This document shows, in pieces, positions 1 through 8,050 of a DNA stretch of 64,000 bases. Source of the stretch: Holophagales bacterium (lineage in GTDB: Bacteria > Acidobacteriota > Thermoanaerobaculia > UBA5066); NCBI GenBank assembly GCA_016714815.1, contig JADKBZ010000018.1, positions 1 to 64,000 on the forward strand, written 5' to 3'. Under the pieces are notes generated by a model. It was given only the letters and a program-made list of their open reading frames with translations. It was not told where the DNA came from and did no database searches. Made by a program: the position numbers and the translations under genes. Position 1 is the stretch's first letter; each line of letters opens with the position of its first letter.

Positions 1-590
1 GCGAAAGCTGGACGAGAAGGCCCGGAGGTGGTTGCGGGAGCCCTTTGCGAGGTTCTGCATCACCGCGTCGATGTCGCGGTTGTCGGAGACCTGGAGCGCC
101 TTGTCGACGTCGGAGAGATCGAGGTCCTCGATCGTGGCTCCGACCTTCAGGGCCTCGACGAGTGACACCTTGCCGCGGGCGACGAGGTCGGTGTAGAGCG
201 AGGCGAGACGGGCGTTGCGGAACTCGCCCGCCGCCGTCGCGGCCGGGTCGGCGAGGGCGTAGCGGTCGAGGAGGAGCTTCACCTCGTCCATGTGCCGCTG
301 CTCGGCACCCGCGATGTTCGCGAAGGAGCGGTCTCCGTTCGCGGCGAAAAGAGCCCGGTAGACGTCTCGGGCGAGCTTCTCCTCCTCTCGCAGGAAGAGA
401 ATCTGCTCGGTCTCGGCGGCGCTCGGCGCCTCCTTCGGAAGCGAAGCGACGTAGGTCGCGATGGGGCGCGGGCCGCCGGCGGCGCCGGCGCCGGGCTCCC
501 CATTCCGTTTCCAGGTCCTCTCCCCGGACCGGGCTGGGCGACGAGCGGGGCGGCGAGGAGGAGCAGGGCGGCAAAGGCGGTCTTCTTCAT
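1..590 (-). CDS. DUF2202 ferritin-like secreted protein (3' end outside window, one apparent frameshift)
   Basis: The start at 590 gives a clear signal peptide (MKKTAFAALLLLAAPLVAQ). The first ~35 codons are in one frame. The conserved domain then continues one frame off from about 500: EEEKLARDVYRALF, the AEQRHMDEVK helix and a KGSRNHLRAF ending, which are typical of DUF2202. These proteins have a ferritin-like four-helix fold and no settled function. The domain runs to the window edge, so the C-terminus is missing or nearly so. The frame break lies in a short G/C-rich stretch and looks like one lost base. It reads away from the neighbouring regulator gene and has no obvious operon partner. 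Domain identity is fairly sure; function is unknown. Confidence 0.7.
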
Positions 591-819
591 TTCTGGCTCC
601 TTGGAGGTTTCTTCCGCGGCCCTCTCTCGACGACCGCTGCCACCCCTTGATCCAAGGGCGGTGCCAGTCCCCTTGCCCAGGCGGCCCGCACCGACAAACC
701 ACTGCCAGCGAGAGCCTTGCCGACCGAAGCGGCGCTCGGTGGCCCGTCGGCCGGCTGCAGATCCTGCAGTCGGGGTGCAGGCCGAATGCAGCCGGCGCGC
801 GGCTGCGGGGCTCATGCGC

Positions 820-2106
820 TCAGCCGAGGCCCCACTGCTTCAGCCGGTAGTAGAGAGTCCGGACGGAGATCCCGAGAAGCCGGGCGGCCTCGTCCCTTCG
901 CCCTCCCGTGCGGCGGAGGGCAGCCAGCAGCGCCTCCCGCTCGCGGTGCGAACGATCGAGCGAAGACGAGGCCGCGGCCGGGCCGGAATGGGCGAGCGCG
1001 AGGTCCGAGGCGCGGATCGGTTCCCCGACCCGGACGACGACGGCCCGCTCGAGGACGTTCCTCAGCTCGCGGACGTTGCCCGGCCACGGGTGGGCCGCGA
1101 GCGCCTCGATCGCCTCGTCCGTCAGGTGCGGCGCCGGAACCCGGTGCCGGGACGCGAGCCGGTGAACGAAGTGGCGCGCCAGGAGCGGAATGTCCAGCGG
1201 CCGTTCGCGGAGGGGCGGCAGGTTCACGACGACGACGGCGAGCCGGAAGAAGAGGTCCTGCCGGAACGTCCCCGACCCGGAATCGGCGGACAGGTCCCGG
1301 TTCGTCGCGGCGACGAGCCGCACGTCGACCGGAAGGTCCCGCGTGCCTCCGAGCCGCCTGATGACCCGCTCCTCCAGGACGCGAAGGAGCTTCGCCTGGA
1401 GCGGCGCCGGAAGCTCTCCCACCTCGTCAAGGAAGATCGTCCCCCCGTTCGCTTCCTCGAATCGTCCCGCCCGCGCCTGCTCTGCGCCGGTGAACGCTCC
1501 CTTGTCCACGCCGAAGAGCTCGCTCTCCGCGAGGGTCTCGGGCAGCGCCGCTGCGTTCACGGCGACGAACGGCCCCTTCGCCCTGGGCGAGCGCGCGTGC
1601 AGCCTCCGGGCGATCAGCTCCTTGCCCGTCCCCGATTCCCCGGTGACCAGCACCGCGATGTCGCGCGCGGCGACGCGATCGACCAGGACGAGGAGCTCCT
1701 TCGTCGAAGGGTCTTCGGTGACGAATTCGCCGCCCTCCTCCTCCCCTCGTGGCAGAAGACTCGCCACGAGATCGACGAGCGCCCCGGGAGACGGCAGGGG
1801 CTTGGTGATGTAGTCGGACGCTCCGAGACGGACCGCGTCGACCGCCTCCGGGATCGAGCCGTGGGCGGTCAGGACGACGACGGGGGGCGGCGACGGCCGC
1901 GCCCGGATGCGCCTCACCAGCTCGAGGCCGTCGAGTTTCGGCATCTGCCGGTCGGTCAGGACGAGATCGACGGGATTCCGTTCGAGGAAGGCGAGCGCTT
2001 CCGCCCCGTCGCGCGCCTCGGTCACTCCGTGGCCCGCCCCTTCGAGGATGTCCCTGAGGAGGTCCCGGAAGCCCGCTTCGTCGTCGACGACCAGAATGTG
2101 CGCCAC
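820..2106 (-). CDS. NtrC-family sigma-54-dependent response regulator
   Basis: This is a 428-residue regulator with three domains. The receiver holds the acidic pair at residues 8-9, phospho-acceptor Asp52 and a switch Lys near 102. The AAA+ domain has Walker A GESGTGKE at 156-163, the sigma-54 contact loop GAFTGA at 203-208 and Walker B FLDE near 225-228. A Fis-type helix-turn-helix closes the protein (DEAARLLGISVRTLYYRL). The GTG start at 2106 lies one base after the kinase stop, so the two are co-transcribed. An intact GAFTGA means it should activate sigma-54 promoters. The nearest candidate target is the divergent sulfur-reductase operon, which has a sigma-54-like promoter at 3591. The target is inference; the family is certain. 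Confidence 0.92.
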   Translation of the reverse strand: MAHILVVDDEAGFRDLLRDILEGAGHGVTEARDGAEALAFLERNPVDLVLTDRQMPKLDGLELVRRIRARPSPPPVVVLTAHGSIPEAVDAVRLGASDYITKPLPSPGALVDLVASLLPRGEEEGGEFVTEDPSTKELLVLVDRVAARDIAVLVTGESGTGKELIARRLHARSPRAKGPFVAVNAAALPETLAESELFGVDKGAFTGAEQARAGRFEEANGGTIFLDEVGELPAPLQAKLLRVLEERVIRRLGGTRDLPVDVRLVAATNRDLSADSGSGTFRQDLFFRLAVVVVNLPPLRERPLDIPLLARHFVHRLASRHRVPAPHLTDEAIEALAAHPWPGNVRELRNVLERAVVVRVGEPIRASDLALAHSGPAAASSSLDRSHREREALLAALRRTGGRRDEAARLLGISVRTLYYRLKQWGLG

Positions 2107-2107
2107 G

Positions 2108-3349
2108 TCAGCCCTCCGACACCGGAAGAACGAGAGAAGCGACGCAACCGCCTCCCGGACGGGGAGCAAGCATCGCGGTGCCGCCGTTGGCGGCGGCCAG
2201 GGCATTCACGATCGCGAGGCCGAGACCGGTCCCGTCGGGGCGCGAGGTGACGTAGGGCTCGAACGCGCTCGCCGCGTCGAGAGCGAGGCCCGGTCCCCGG
2301 TCGGCCACCTCGAGAACGGCACGCGCACCCTGGATGCGAACGGACACCTCGATCGACCCTCCCGGATCGAACGCGCGTGCGTTCGCCAGAAGCTCCTCGA
2401 GAATCGTCTCGACGTGCTCTCGATCGGCACGGGCGAAGGAAGCACCCTCGACGCGGACAGTGGACGCACCGAGGCGGGAGGCCACCTCGCGGGCGAGAGC
2501 CGCCAGGTCGAACGTGGTCGGTTGCGGAGTGGGGGGACGGGCGAAATCGAGGAGCCGGGACAGGATCGTCTCCATCCGGCCGCTCGCCGACACGATCCTC
2601 TCGACGCGCTCGCGCTCCGCCTCCGGGACGCGATCCTCCAGGAGCTGGGCCGTTCCCTTCACGACCGCGAGAGGGTTTCGGAGCCGGTGCGCGAGCCCCG
2701 CACCCGCCCGGGCGACCGTGGCGAGCCGCTGGTTCTCGGCCTCCGCCGCCTGCCGCCGCTGCCGCTCCGCCATACCTCTGGCCGCCACGAGGGCGAGACC
2801 GACGACGGCGAGCGCGGCGGCCGCTCCGCCGACGAGGACGAGCCGGGCGAGGGCCGACTCCCTCCCGAGAGCGGGCGTGGCGCGAAGCCTCAGCCGAAGG
2901 GGCGTCTGCCCCCGTCCACCCGAACCGCGCCCGCCTCGATAGCCTCCGCCCTGCACCGAAACGGAGCCCGCTCCCGCGTCGGCGTCGGAGCCCGTTCCGA
3001 GCGCGAGAGGTCGCCAGTCCCGTCCGAGTGCGGCCGTCATCTCGAACGCGCCGTCCGTGTCGGCCCCCGCGCTCGCGACGACGCCGACGCGGCCGATGAC
3101 CGCCGCTCCTGCGACGGTGTCCGCGTGATCCAGGAGAAATTCCGCCAGCACGGGTCCGGCCTCGTCCGGCGTCGCCGCCCGGAGAAGGCCCTCGAGCGAA
3201 TGCCCCGCCCGGACGAGGATCCCTTCCCTCACCGCCGCGTCGCGCTGGCGGAGCGAGATCGACGCGACGATCGCCGTGCCGAGGAAAGCCGCGCCGAAAA
3301 GCGAGGCGAGGACGACGACTGCCCACGAAGGGAACCTGGCGGCTTTCAC
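2108..3349 (-). CDS. Membrane sensor histidine kinase, NtrB-like partner of the downstream regulator
   Basis: The 413-residue protein has a transmembrane helix at about 9-31, a periplasmic region of about 130 residues, and a second helix at about 168-190. The transmitter carries phospho-acceptor His221 (GLAHRLRNPLAVV), an N-box at Asn323 and ATP-lid motifs DRGPG (350-354) and GTGLGLA (373-379). The periplasmic part is Gly/Arg-rich around 130-150 and matches no sensor domain I recognise, so the ligand is unknown. It is followed after one base by the NtrC-type regulator. The divergent sulfur operon suggests it senses a sulfur compound or redox state, which is inference. Confidence 0.88.
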   Translation of the reverse strand: MKAARFPSWAVVVLASLFGAAFLGTAIVASISLRQRDAAVREGILVRAGHSLEGLLRAATPDEAGPVLAEFLLDHADTVAGAAVIGRVGVVASAGADTDGAFEMTAALGRDWRPLALGTGSDADAGAGSVSVQGGGYRGGRGSGGRGQTPLRLRLRATPALGRESALARLVLVGGAAAALAVVGLALVAARGMAERQRRQAAEAENQRLATVARAGAGLAHRLRNPLAVVKGTAQLLEDRVPEAERERVERIVSASGRMETILSRLLDFARPPTPQPTTFDLAALAREVASRLGASTVRVEGASFARADREHVETILEELLANARAFDPGGSIEVSVRIQGARAVLEVADRGPGLALDAASAFEPYVTSRPDGTGLGLAIVNALAAANGGTAMLAPRPGGGCVASLVLPVSEG

Positions 3350-3402
3350 CCGTTCATCCTAAAGGGATCGCCAGAATCCAGAAGACATGCGGCGGCGGAC
3401 CG

Positions 3403-3472
3403 CGTGACACATCCTGTTTCATCCCCTTTTCGGTCGCCGTGACACATTTCGTGCCGACGAAACAAAATGTCT
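3403..3472. promoter_or_regulatory. Candidate upstream activator sites between the divergent kinase and molybdoenzyme genes
   Basis: CGTGACACAT occurs twice in direct orientation, at 3403 and 3438. The first copy lies inside an imperfect palindrome at 3405-3421 (TGACACA-TCC-TGTTTCA, 6 of 7 pairs). The second begins a longer imperfect inverted repeat to about 3472, with GACA...TTTCGT facing ACGAAA...TGTC. They lie 150-190 bases upstream of the sigma-54-like element at 3591, a normal distance for an NtrC-type activator, and about 55 bases upstream of the kinase start. Binding by the local regulator is inference. Confidence 0.4.
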
Positions 3473-3590
3473 CGGCGACGAGGTCGCGAAGAAACGGCCC
3501 GAAACCAGGGTTCGTTGCAGGCCCCGCGGAAACAGCGGCGTCCGGAGTTCCTGCTTCCCGACCGCCCGTCCTGCCGCACCGCGGCATCAT

Positions 3591-3606
3591 TGGCCCGCTT
3601 CTTGAT
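3591..3606 (+). promoter_or_regulatory. Sigma-54-like -24/-12 promoter for the sulfur-reductase operon
   Basis: TGGCCCG-CTTC-TTGAT matches the consensus TGGCACG-N4-TTGCW at all but two informative positions, with exact spacing. The weak point is the -12 element, which reads GA instead of GC. It lies 41 bases upstream of the start codon at 3647, and a sigma-54-type activator is encoded next door. Confidence 0.4.
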
Positions 3607-3646
3607 CTACGGCCCCCGTATCCGTTCCCACCGGGATGAGGTGAAA

Positions 3647-5929
3647 ATGGCGACCAGCCGGCGCGAGTTCATTCAAATCGGAGGGGCGGGCCTCGGGGCC
3701 GCCGCCCTCGGCTCGGGGCTGACGACGAAGTGGTGGGGCCTCGACCCCGACGTCGTCCACGACCCCGGCACCGACGGCGACCAGGTGATTCCGACGTTCT
3801 GCGAGCTCTGCTTCTGGAAGTGCGGCGTCCTCGCCCACGTGAAGGACGGCAAGGTCACCAAGCTCGTCGGGAATCCGGAGCACCCGCTCTCGCGCGGAAA
3901 GCTCTGCCCGCGCGGCACCGGCGGCACGGGCCTCCTCTACGACCCGGACCGGCTGAAGAAGCCGCTCCTCAGGCGGACCGGCAAGCGCGGCGCGCAGGAC
4001 TTCGAGGAGGTCTCCTGGGAGAAGGCCCTCGACTTCACCGCCGAGAAGCTCCTGAAGATCAAGAAGGTCTGCGGCTCCGACAAGGTGGCCCTCTTCTCGC
4101 ACGGCTTCGGCGGGTCGTTTTTCAAGCACCTCCTCTTCGCCTACGGCTCGGCGAACGTCACGGCCCCCTCGTACGGGCAGTGCCGCGGCCCGCGCGAGGT
4201 CGGCTTCAACCTGACCTACGGCGCCTCGCTCGGCTCGCCCGAAGTTCTCGACATCGCCCACTCGCGGTGCCTCACCCTCATCGGCTCGCACCTCGGCGAG
4301 AACATGCACAACACCCAGGTCCAGGACTTCGCGCAGATGATCGCGAAGGGGGGGCAGCTCGTCGTCGTCGACCCGCGCTTCTCGACGGCCGCGGGCAAGG
4401 CCCGCTACTGGCTCCCGATCCGGCCGGGGACCGACCTGGCGCTTCTGCTCGCCTGGACCCACGTCATCCTGAACGAAGGGCTCTACGACCGCGACTACGT
4501 CGAGAAGAACGCCACCGGCCTCGAGGAGCTCCGGGCGCACGTCGCCGACAAGACCCCCGAGTGGGCCTTCACCGAGACGACGATCGCGCCTTCGACGATC
4601 GTCGAGACGGCCCGCTTCATCGCCGGCTCCCGGCCCGCTTCGCTCATCCATCCCGGCCGCCACGTCACCTGGTACGGCGACGACGTCCAGCGCTCGCGCG
4701 CCATCGCCATCCTCAACGCCCTGCTCGGTTCGTGGGGCCGCCGCGGCGGGATCTTCGTCCCGACGCAGATGAGCGTTCCGAAGTACCCGGTCCCGGACTA
4801 CTCCGAGAAGGCCAAGGCGGCGCAGGACCATCCCGACGGCGTCATCTACCCGTTCGCCGAAGAGGTCCTCTCGCACGGCGTCTGCGACGCGACGGTACCG
4901 GGCCGCATCACCGGAAAGGGCTGCCCCATCAAGGGCTGGATCGTCTACGGCTCGAACCTCCTGCAGGCACTCCCGCAGCGGAAGAACGTGGAGGAGGCGA
5001 TCCAGAAGCTCGACCTCCTCGTCACTATCGACGTCCTTCCGGCGGAAATCGTCGGCTACGCCGACGTCGTCCTTCCCGAGGCGACCTATCTCGAGCGCTG
5101 GGACGACATCTCCCCCGTTCCGTGGTCCGAGCCTTATCTCGCCATCCGCCAGCAGGTCGTCCCGCCGATGTACGAATCGAAGCCCGGCTGGTGGATTGCG
5201 AAGGAGCTCGCGAAACGCCTCGATCTGGGACAGTACTTCCCCTGGGAGAGCGGCGAGCAGCTCGTCACCGAGAGGCTGAAGGCCGGTGGCCACGACGTCG
5301 AGAGGCTCAGGACGAAGGGCGTGATCAAGGGAACACCGGTGCCGGTACGGACCGACGAGGGCCTCGAGCTCACGTTCGCCACCCCGTCGAAGAAGATCGA
5401 GCTCTACTCGAAGCGAATGGCCGACGCCGGCCTCCCGCCCCTCCCCCCCTACACGCGGCACGAGCAGCCCGTCGACGGGCAGTTCCGGCTCCTTTTCGGC
5501 AGGACTCCCACCCACACCTTCGGCCGGACGACGAACAACCGCTTCCTCTCGGAGGTCTATTCCGAGAACGAGGTCTGGCTGAACGCGAAGGCCGCGAAGG
5601 AGCAGGGGCTCGCGAACGGCGAGGTCGTGACTCTCGTGAACCAGGACGGGGTGCGGTCTCAGCCGGTGAAGCTCAAGGTGACGCAGCGGATCCGCCCGGA
5701 CTGCGTCTTCGTCGTCCACGGCTACGGCCACACGAACCCGGGGCTGAAATTCGCGAAGGGGCGCGGCATGGACGACCAGACGCTCGTCACACGGATCGCG
5801 ATCGATCCCGTCGCTGGGACCACCGGCATGAGCGTCAACTTCGTGACGATCGAGAAGACGGCCGGCACCGCGGCGACAGACAGGCCGCTTTCGCCTGGCG
5901 GCGCCGCGGCTTCAAGGGCGGAGGCCTGA
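3647..5929 (+). CDS. Molybdopterin oxidoreductase, thiosulfate/polysulfide reductase catalytic subunit type
   Basis: The protein has 760 residues. The N-terminus carries a Tat signal (SRREFIQIGGAG), so it is exported folded. A [4Fe-4S] site follows as C52-x2-C55-x3-C59-x27-C87. Cys179 (GQCRGP) is the likely molybdenum ligand. The last ~130 residues form the molydopterin-dinucleotide binding domain. The arrangement fits the PhsA/PsrA branch, which reduces thiosulfate, polysulfide or tetrathionate using quinol electrons. The start at 3647 is chosen because it gives the Tat motif and follows GAGGTGAAA. The next genes encode the FeS and membrane subunits, so the complex is complete. Substrate cannot be decided from sequence, and oxidative operation is possible. 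Confidence 0.85.
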   Translation: MATSRREFIQIGGAGLGAAALGSGLTTKWWGLDPDVVHDPGTDGDQVIPTFCELCFWKCGVLAHVKDGKVTKLVGNPEHPLSRGKLCPRGTGGTGLLYDPDRLKKPLLRRTGKRGAQDFEEVSWEKALDFTAEKLLKIKKVCGSDKVALFSHGFGGSFFKHLLFAYGSANVTAPSYGQCRGPREVGFNLTYGASLGSPEVLDIAHSRCLTLIGSHLGENMHNTQVQDFAQMIAKGGQLVVVDPRFSTAAGKARYWLPIRPGTDLALLLAWTHVILNEGLYDRDYVEKNATGLEELRAHVADKTPEWAFTETTIAPSTIVETARFIAGSRPASLIHPGRHVTWYGDDVQRSRAIAILNALLGSWGRRGGIFVPTQMSVPKYPVPDYSEKAKAAQDHPDGVIYPFAEEVLSHGVCDATVPGRITGKGCPIKGWIVYGSNLLQALPQRKNVEEAIQKLDLLVTIDVLPAEIVGYADVVLPEATYLERWDDISPVPWSEPYLAIRQQVVPPMYESKPGWWIAKELAKRLDLGQYFPWESGEQLVTERLKAGGHDVERLRTKGVIKGTPVPVRTDEGLELTFATPSKKIELYSKRMADAGLPPLPPYTRHEQPVDGQFRLLFGRTPTHTFGRTTNNRFLSEVYSENEVWLNAKAAKEQGLANGEVVTLVNQDGVRSQPVKLKVTQRIRPDCVFVVHGYGHTNPGLKFAKGRGMDDQTLVTRIAIDPVAGTTGMSVNFVTIEKTAGTAATDRPLSPGGAAASRAEA

Positions 5930-5930
5930 G

Positions 5931-6539
5931 ATGGGCGCCTCGAGCGAAGCCGTTCGCCGCGGGGGTGCGGGGCCCGGCGACGAGCCGGCGGGGGCCCTGC
6001 CGCATCGTCGTTACGCCATGACCGTCGACACCCGCCAGTGCGTCGGGTGCAAGGCGTGCGTCCTCGCCTGCAAGGCCGAGAACGACGTCCCCGACGGCTT
6101 CTGCCGCGACTGGATCGTCGAGGAGATCCGCGGCGAGTTCCCCGTCCTTTCCGCCGAGATCCGCTCGGAACGGTGCAACCACTGCACCGATGCGCCCTGC
6201 GTGAAGAACTGCCCGACCGGCGCCTCGCACGTGAACGAGGGGGGCGTCGTTCTCGTGACGCACCACAAGTGCTCGGGCTGCAAGGCGTGCATCGCCGCCT
6301 GCCCGTACGACGCGCGCTTCGTCCACCCCGAGGGGTACGTCGACAAGTGCACGTTCTGCCTCCACCGCGTCCAGAAAGGGCTTTCGCCGGCGTGCGTCGG
6401 CGTCTGCCCCACCGGCACCCTCACCTTCGGCGACGCCAGCGACCCGGAGTCCTCCGTGGCGCAGCTCCTGCGCGAGCGGCGCTCGAAGGTGAACCACCCC
6501 GAGTCGGGCGCCGGCCCGAACGTCCACTTCCTCGTCTGA
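5931..6539 (+). CDS. Four-cluster [4Fe-4S] ferredoxin subunit, PhsB/PsrB-like
   Basis: This 202-residue protein has cysteine groups for four [4Fe-4S] clusters: CVGCKACVLAC, CNHCTDAPC with CP, CSGCKACIAACP, and CTFC with a distal CVGVCP. This is the standard electron-transfer subunit between the molybdoenzyme and an NrfD-type membrane anchor. The start is one base after the stop of the catalytic subunit. The first ~28 residues are extra to the family core, and the internal Met30 (MTVDTRQCVGC) is an alternative start that would give a more typical length. There is no signal peptide, as expected for a subunit carried out with its Tat partner. Confidence 0.88.
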   Translation: MGASSEAVRRGGAGPGDEPAGALPHRRYAMTVDTRQCVGCKACVLACKAENDVPDGFCRDWIVEEIRGEFPVLSAEIRSERCNHCTDAPCVKNCPTGASHVNEGGVVLVTHHKCSGCKACIAACPYDARFVHPEGYVDKCTFCLHRVQKGLSPACVGVCPTGTLTFGDASDPESSVAQLLRERRSKVNHPESGAGPNVHFLV

Positions 6540-6549
6540 GGCGACGACG

Positions 6550-7518
6550 ATGAACACGCTGATCGAAGCCACCACCACCCGGGCGAATCCCGGCATCGAC
6601 CCCTCGCTCCACATCTGGGGCTGGGAGATCGTCGTCTACCTCTTCCTCGGCGGCCTCGTGGCGGGGATCTTCGTCCTCGCCGCCGCGCTCGAGCTGAGAT
6701 CGGGCGAGAAGCCGCGCGGCCCGGCGCTCCGGCTGACGCCTTTCGCGGCGCTGGCGCTGCTCTCCCTCGGCATGGGCGCCCTCTGGCTCGACCTCGCCCA
6801 CCGGCTCTGGGCCTGGCGCTTCTACCTCTTCTTCCACGCCACCTCTCCGATGTCGTGGGGCGCGTGGATCCTCGTCCTGATCTACCCCGTCGGTCTCCTC
6901 CTCGGCCTCGGCTCCCTGAACGCCGACCAGCGCGCCTGGCTCCGCGGGAAGACGCCCGGCGCCCTCGCGACGCTTCTGGAGACCTTCTTCGGCTGGGCCG
7001 ACGCGGGCCGGCGCGGAATCCTCCTCACGAGCGTCGTGATGGGAGTCTCGCTCGGCATCTACACCGGCCTCCTCCTCGGGACGATGCCGTCGCGCATCCT
7101 CTGGAACAGCGCCGTCCTCGGGCCGCTCTTCCTCGCTTCCGGCATCTCGACGGGCGCCGCGCTCCTCCTCCTCCTCCCGCTTGACGAGAGCGAGAGGAAG
7201 ACGCTCCTGCGTTGGGACGCCGCCGCCATCGTCGCCGAGCTCGTCCTCATCGCCCTGATGCTCCTCGGCTTCGCCACCTCGGGCGAAACCGGCCAGTGGG
7301 CCGCCTCGCAGTTCCTCGGTGGACCGTACACGGCGGTCTTCTTCTCGTGCGTCGTCGTCCTCGGCCTCCTCGTCCCGCTCCTCCTCGAGGTCGTCGAGGC
7401 GAAGCGGCACCTGCCGTTCGCGACGATCCTCCCCGTCCTCATCCTGACGGGGGGCCTCGCCCTCCGCTGGATCCTCCTGACGGCGGGCCAGCACTCCGCC
7501 TTCCGCTTCCTCCCCTGA
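6550..7518 (+). CDS. NrfD/PsrC-type membrane quinol-binding subunit
   Basis: The 322-residue protein is almost entirely hydrophobic, with about eight to nine transmembrane helices. The N-terminus (IWGWEIVVYLFLGGLVAG) is characteristic of NrfD/PsrC proteins. These anchor the molybdoenzyme and FeS subunits and exchange electrons with the quinone pool. It starts 10 bases after the ferredoxin subunit and completes a three-subunit respiratory complex. Family assignment is firm; direction of electron flow is not determined. Confidence 0.87.
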   Translation: MNTLIEATTTRANPGIDPSLHIWGWEIVVYLFLGGLVAGIFVLAAALELRSGEKPRGPALRLTPFAALALLSLGMGALWLDLAHRLWAWRFYLFFHATSPMSWGAWILVLIYPVGLLLGLGSLNADQRAWLRGKTPGALATLLETFFGWADAGRRGILLTSVVMGVSLGIYTGLLLGTMPSRILWNSAVLGPLFLASGISTGAALLLLLPLDESERKTLLRWDAAAIVAELVLIALMLLGFATSGETGQWAASQFLGGPYTAVFFSCVVVLGLLVPLLLEVVEAKRHLPFATILPVLILTGGLALRWILLTAGQHSAFRFLP

Positions 7519-7528
7519 AGAGGTCGAA

Positions 7529-8050
7529 ATGCAGCCTCCCGCCGAACGTCCCTTCTGGAACCCCTACGTCGCCGGGTTCGTCCTCGGCCTCGTCCTCCTC
7601 ACCTCCTTCCTCGTCATGGGCTTCGGGCTCGGCTCTTCCAGCGCGGCGACGCGCCTCGCGGTGGGCGCCGTCCACCTGGTCGCCCCGGCCGCCACGGAAG
7701 CGAACGCCTACTTCTCGCAGTACGTCGGCCCCGGGAAGAACGTCCTCGAGGACTGGCTCGTCTTCGAGGTCCTCGGCGTCTTCCTCGGCGGTCTCGTCGG
7801 CGCCTACTCTGGCGGCCGCCTCAAGAGCGAAGTGATCCGCGGCGAAGGCATCTCGAAGGGGCGCCGGATCGCGATGGCGATCGTCGGCGGCCTCCTGATG
7901 GGCTTCGCCGCGCGTCTCGCCCGCGGCTGCACGTCGGGGCAGGCGCTCACCGGCGGCGCGGTCCTCTCGCTCGGCTCCTGGGTCTTCATGATGTGCGTCT
8001 TCGCGGGCGGCTACCTCGTCGCCCCGTTCGTGAAGAGGGACTGGCGATGA
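7529..8050 (+). CDS. YeeE/YedE-family sulfur transport protein, first half
   Basis: This is a 173-residue membrane protein with about four helices and the conserved ARGCTSGQALTGGA segment. In YeeE/YedE proteins this Cys takes part in moving thiosulfate or another sulfur species across the membrane. The family often occurs as two adjacent half-size proteins (PmpA/PmpB type), and the next gene supplies the other half. It lies 10 bases after the NrfD gene and overlaps the following gene by four bases (ATGA). Its place in the operon suggests uptake of the reductase's substrate or recycling of its product, which is inference. Confidence 0.82.
   Translation: MQPPAERPFWNPYVAGFVLGLVLLTSFLVMGFGLGSSSAATRLAVGAVHLVAPAATEANAYFSQYVGPGKNVLEDWLVFEVLGVFLGGLVGAYSGGRLKSEVIRGEGISKGRRIAMAIVGGLLMGFAARLARGCTSGQALTGGAVLSLGSWVFMMCVFAGGYLVAPFVKRDWR

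Noticed and set aside
3587..5731. 714-codon open frame on the minus strand opposite the molybdoenzyme
   Set aside because: No recognisable domain; composition is that of a shadow frame, and the plus strand encodes the Tat signal, FeS site and cofactor domain.
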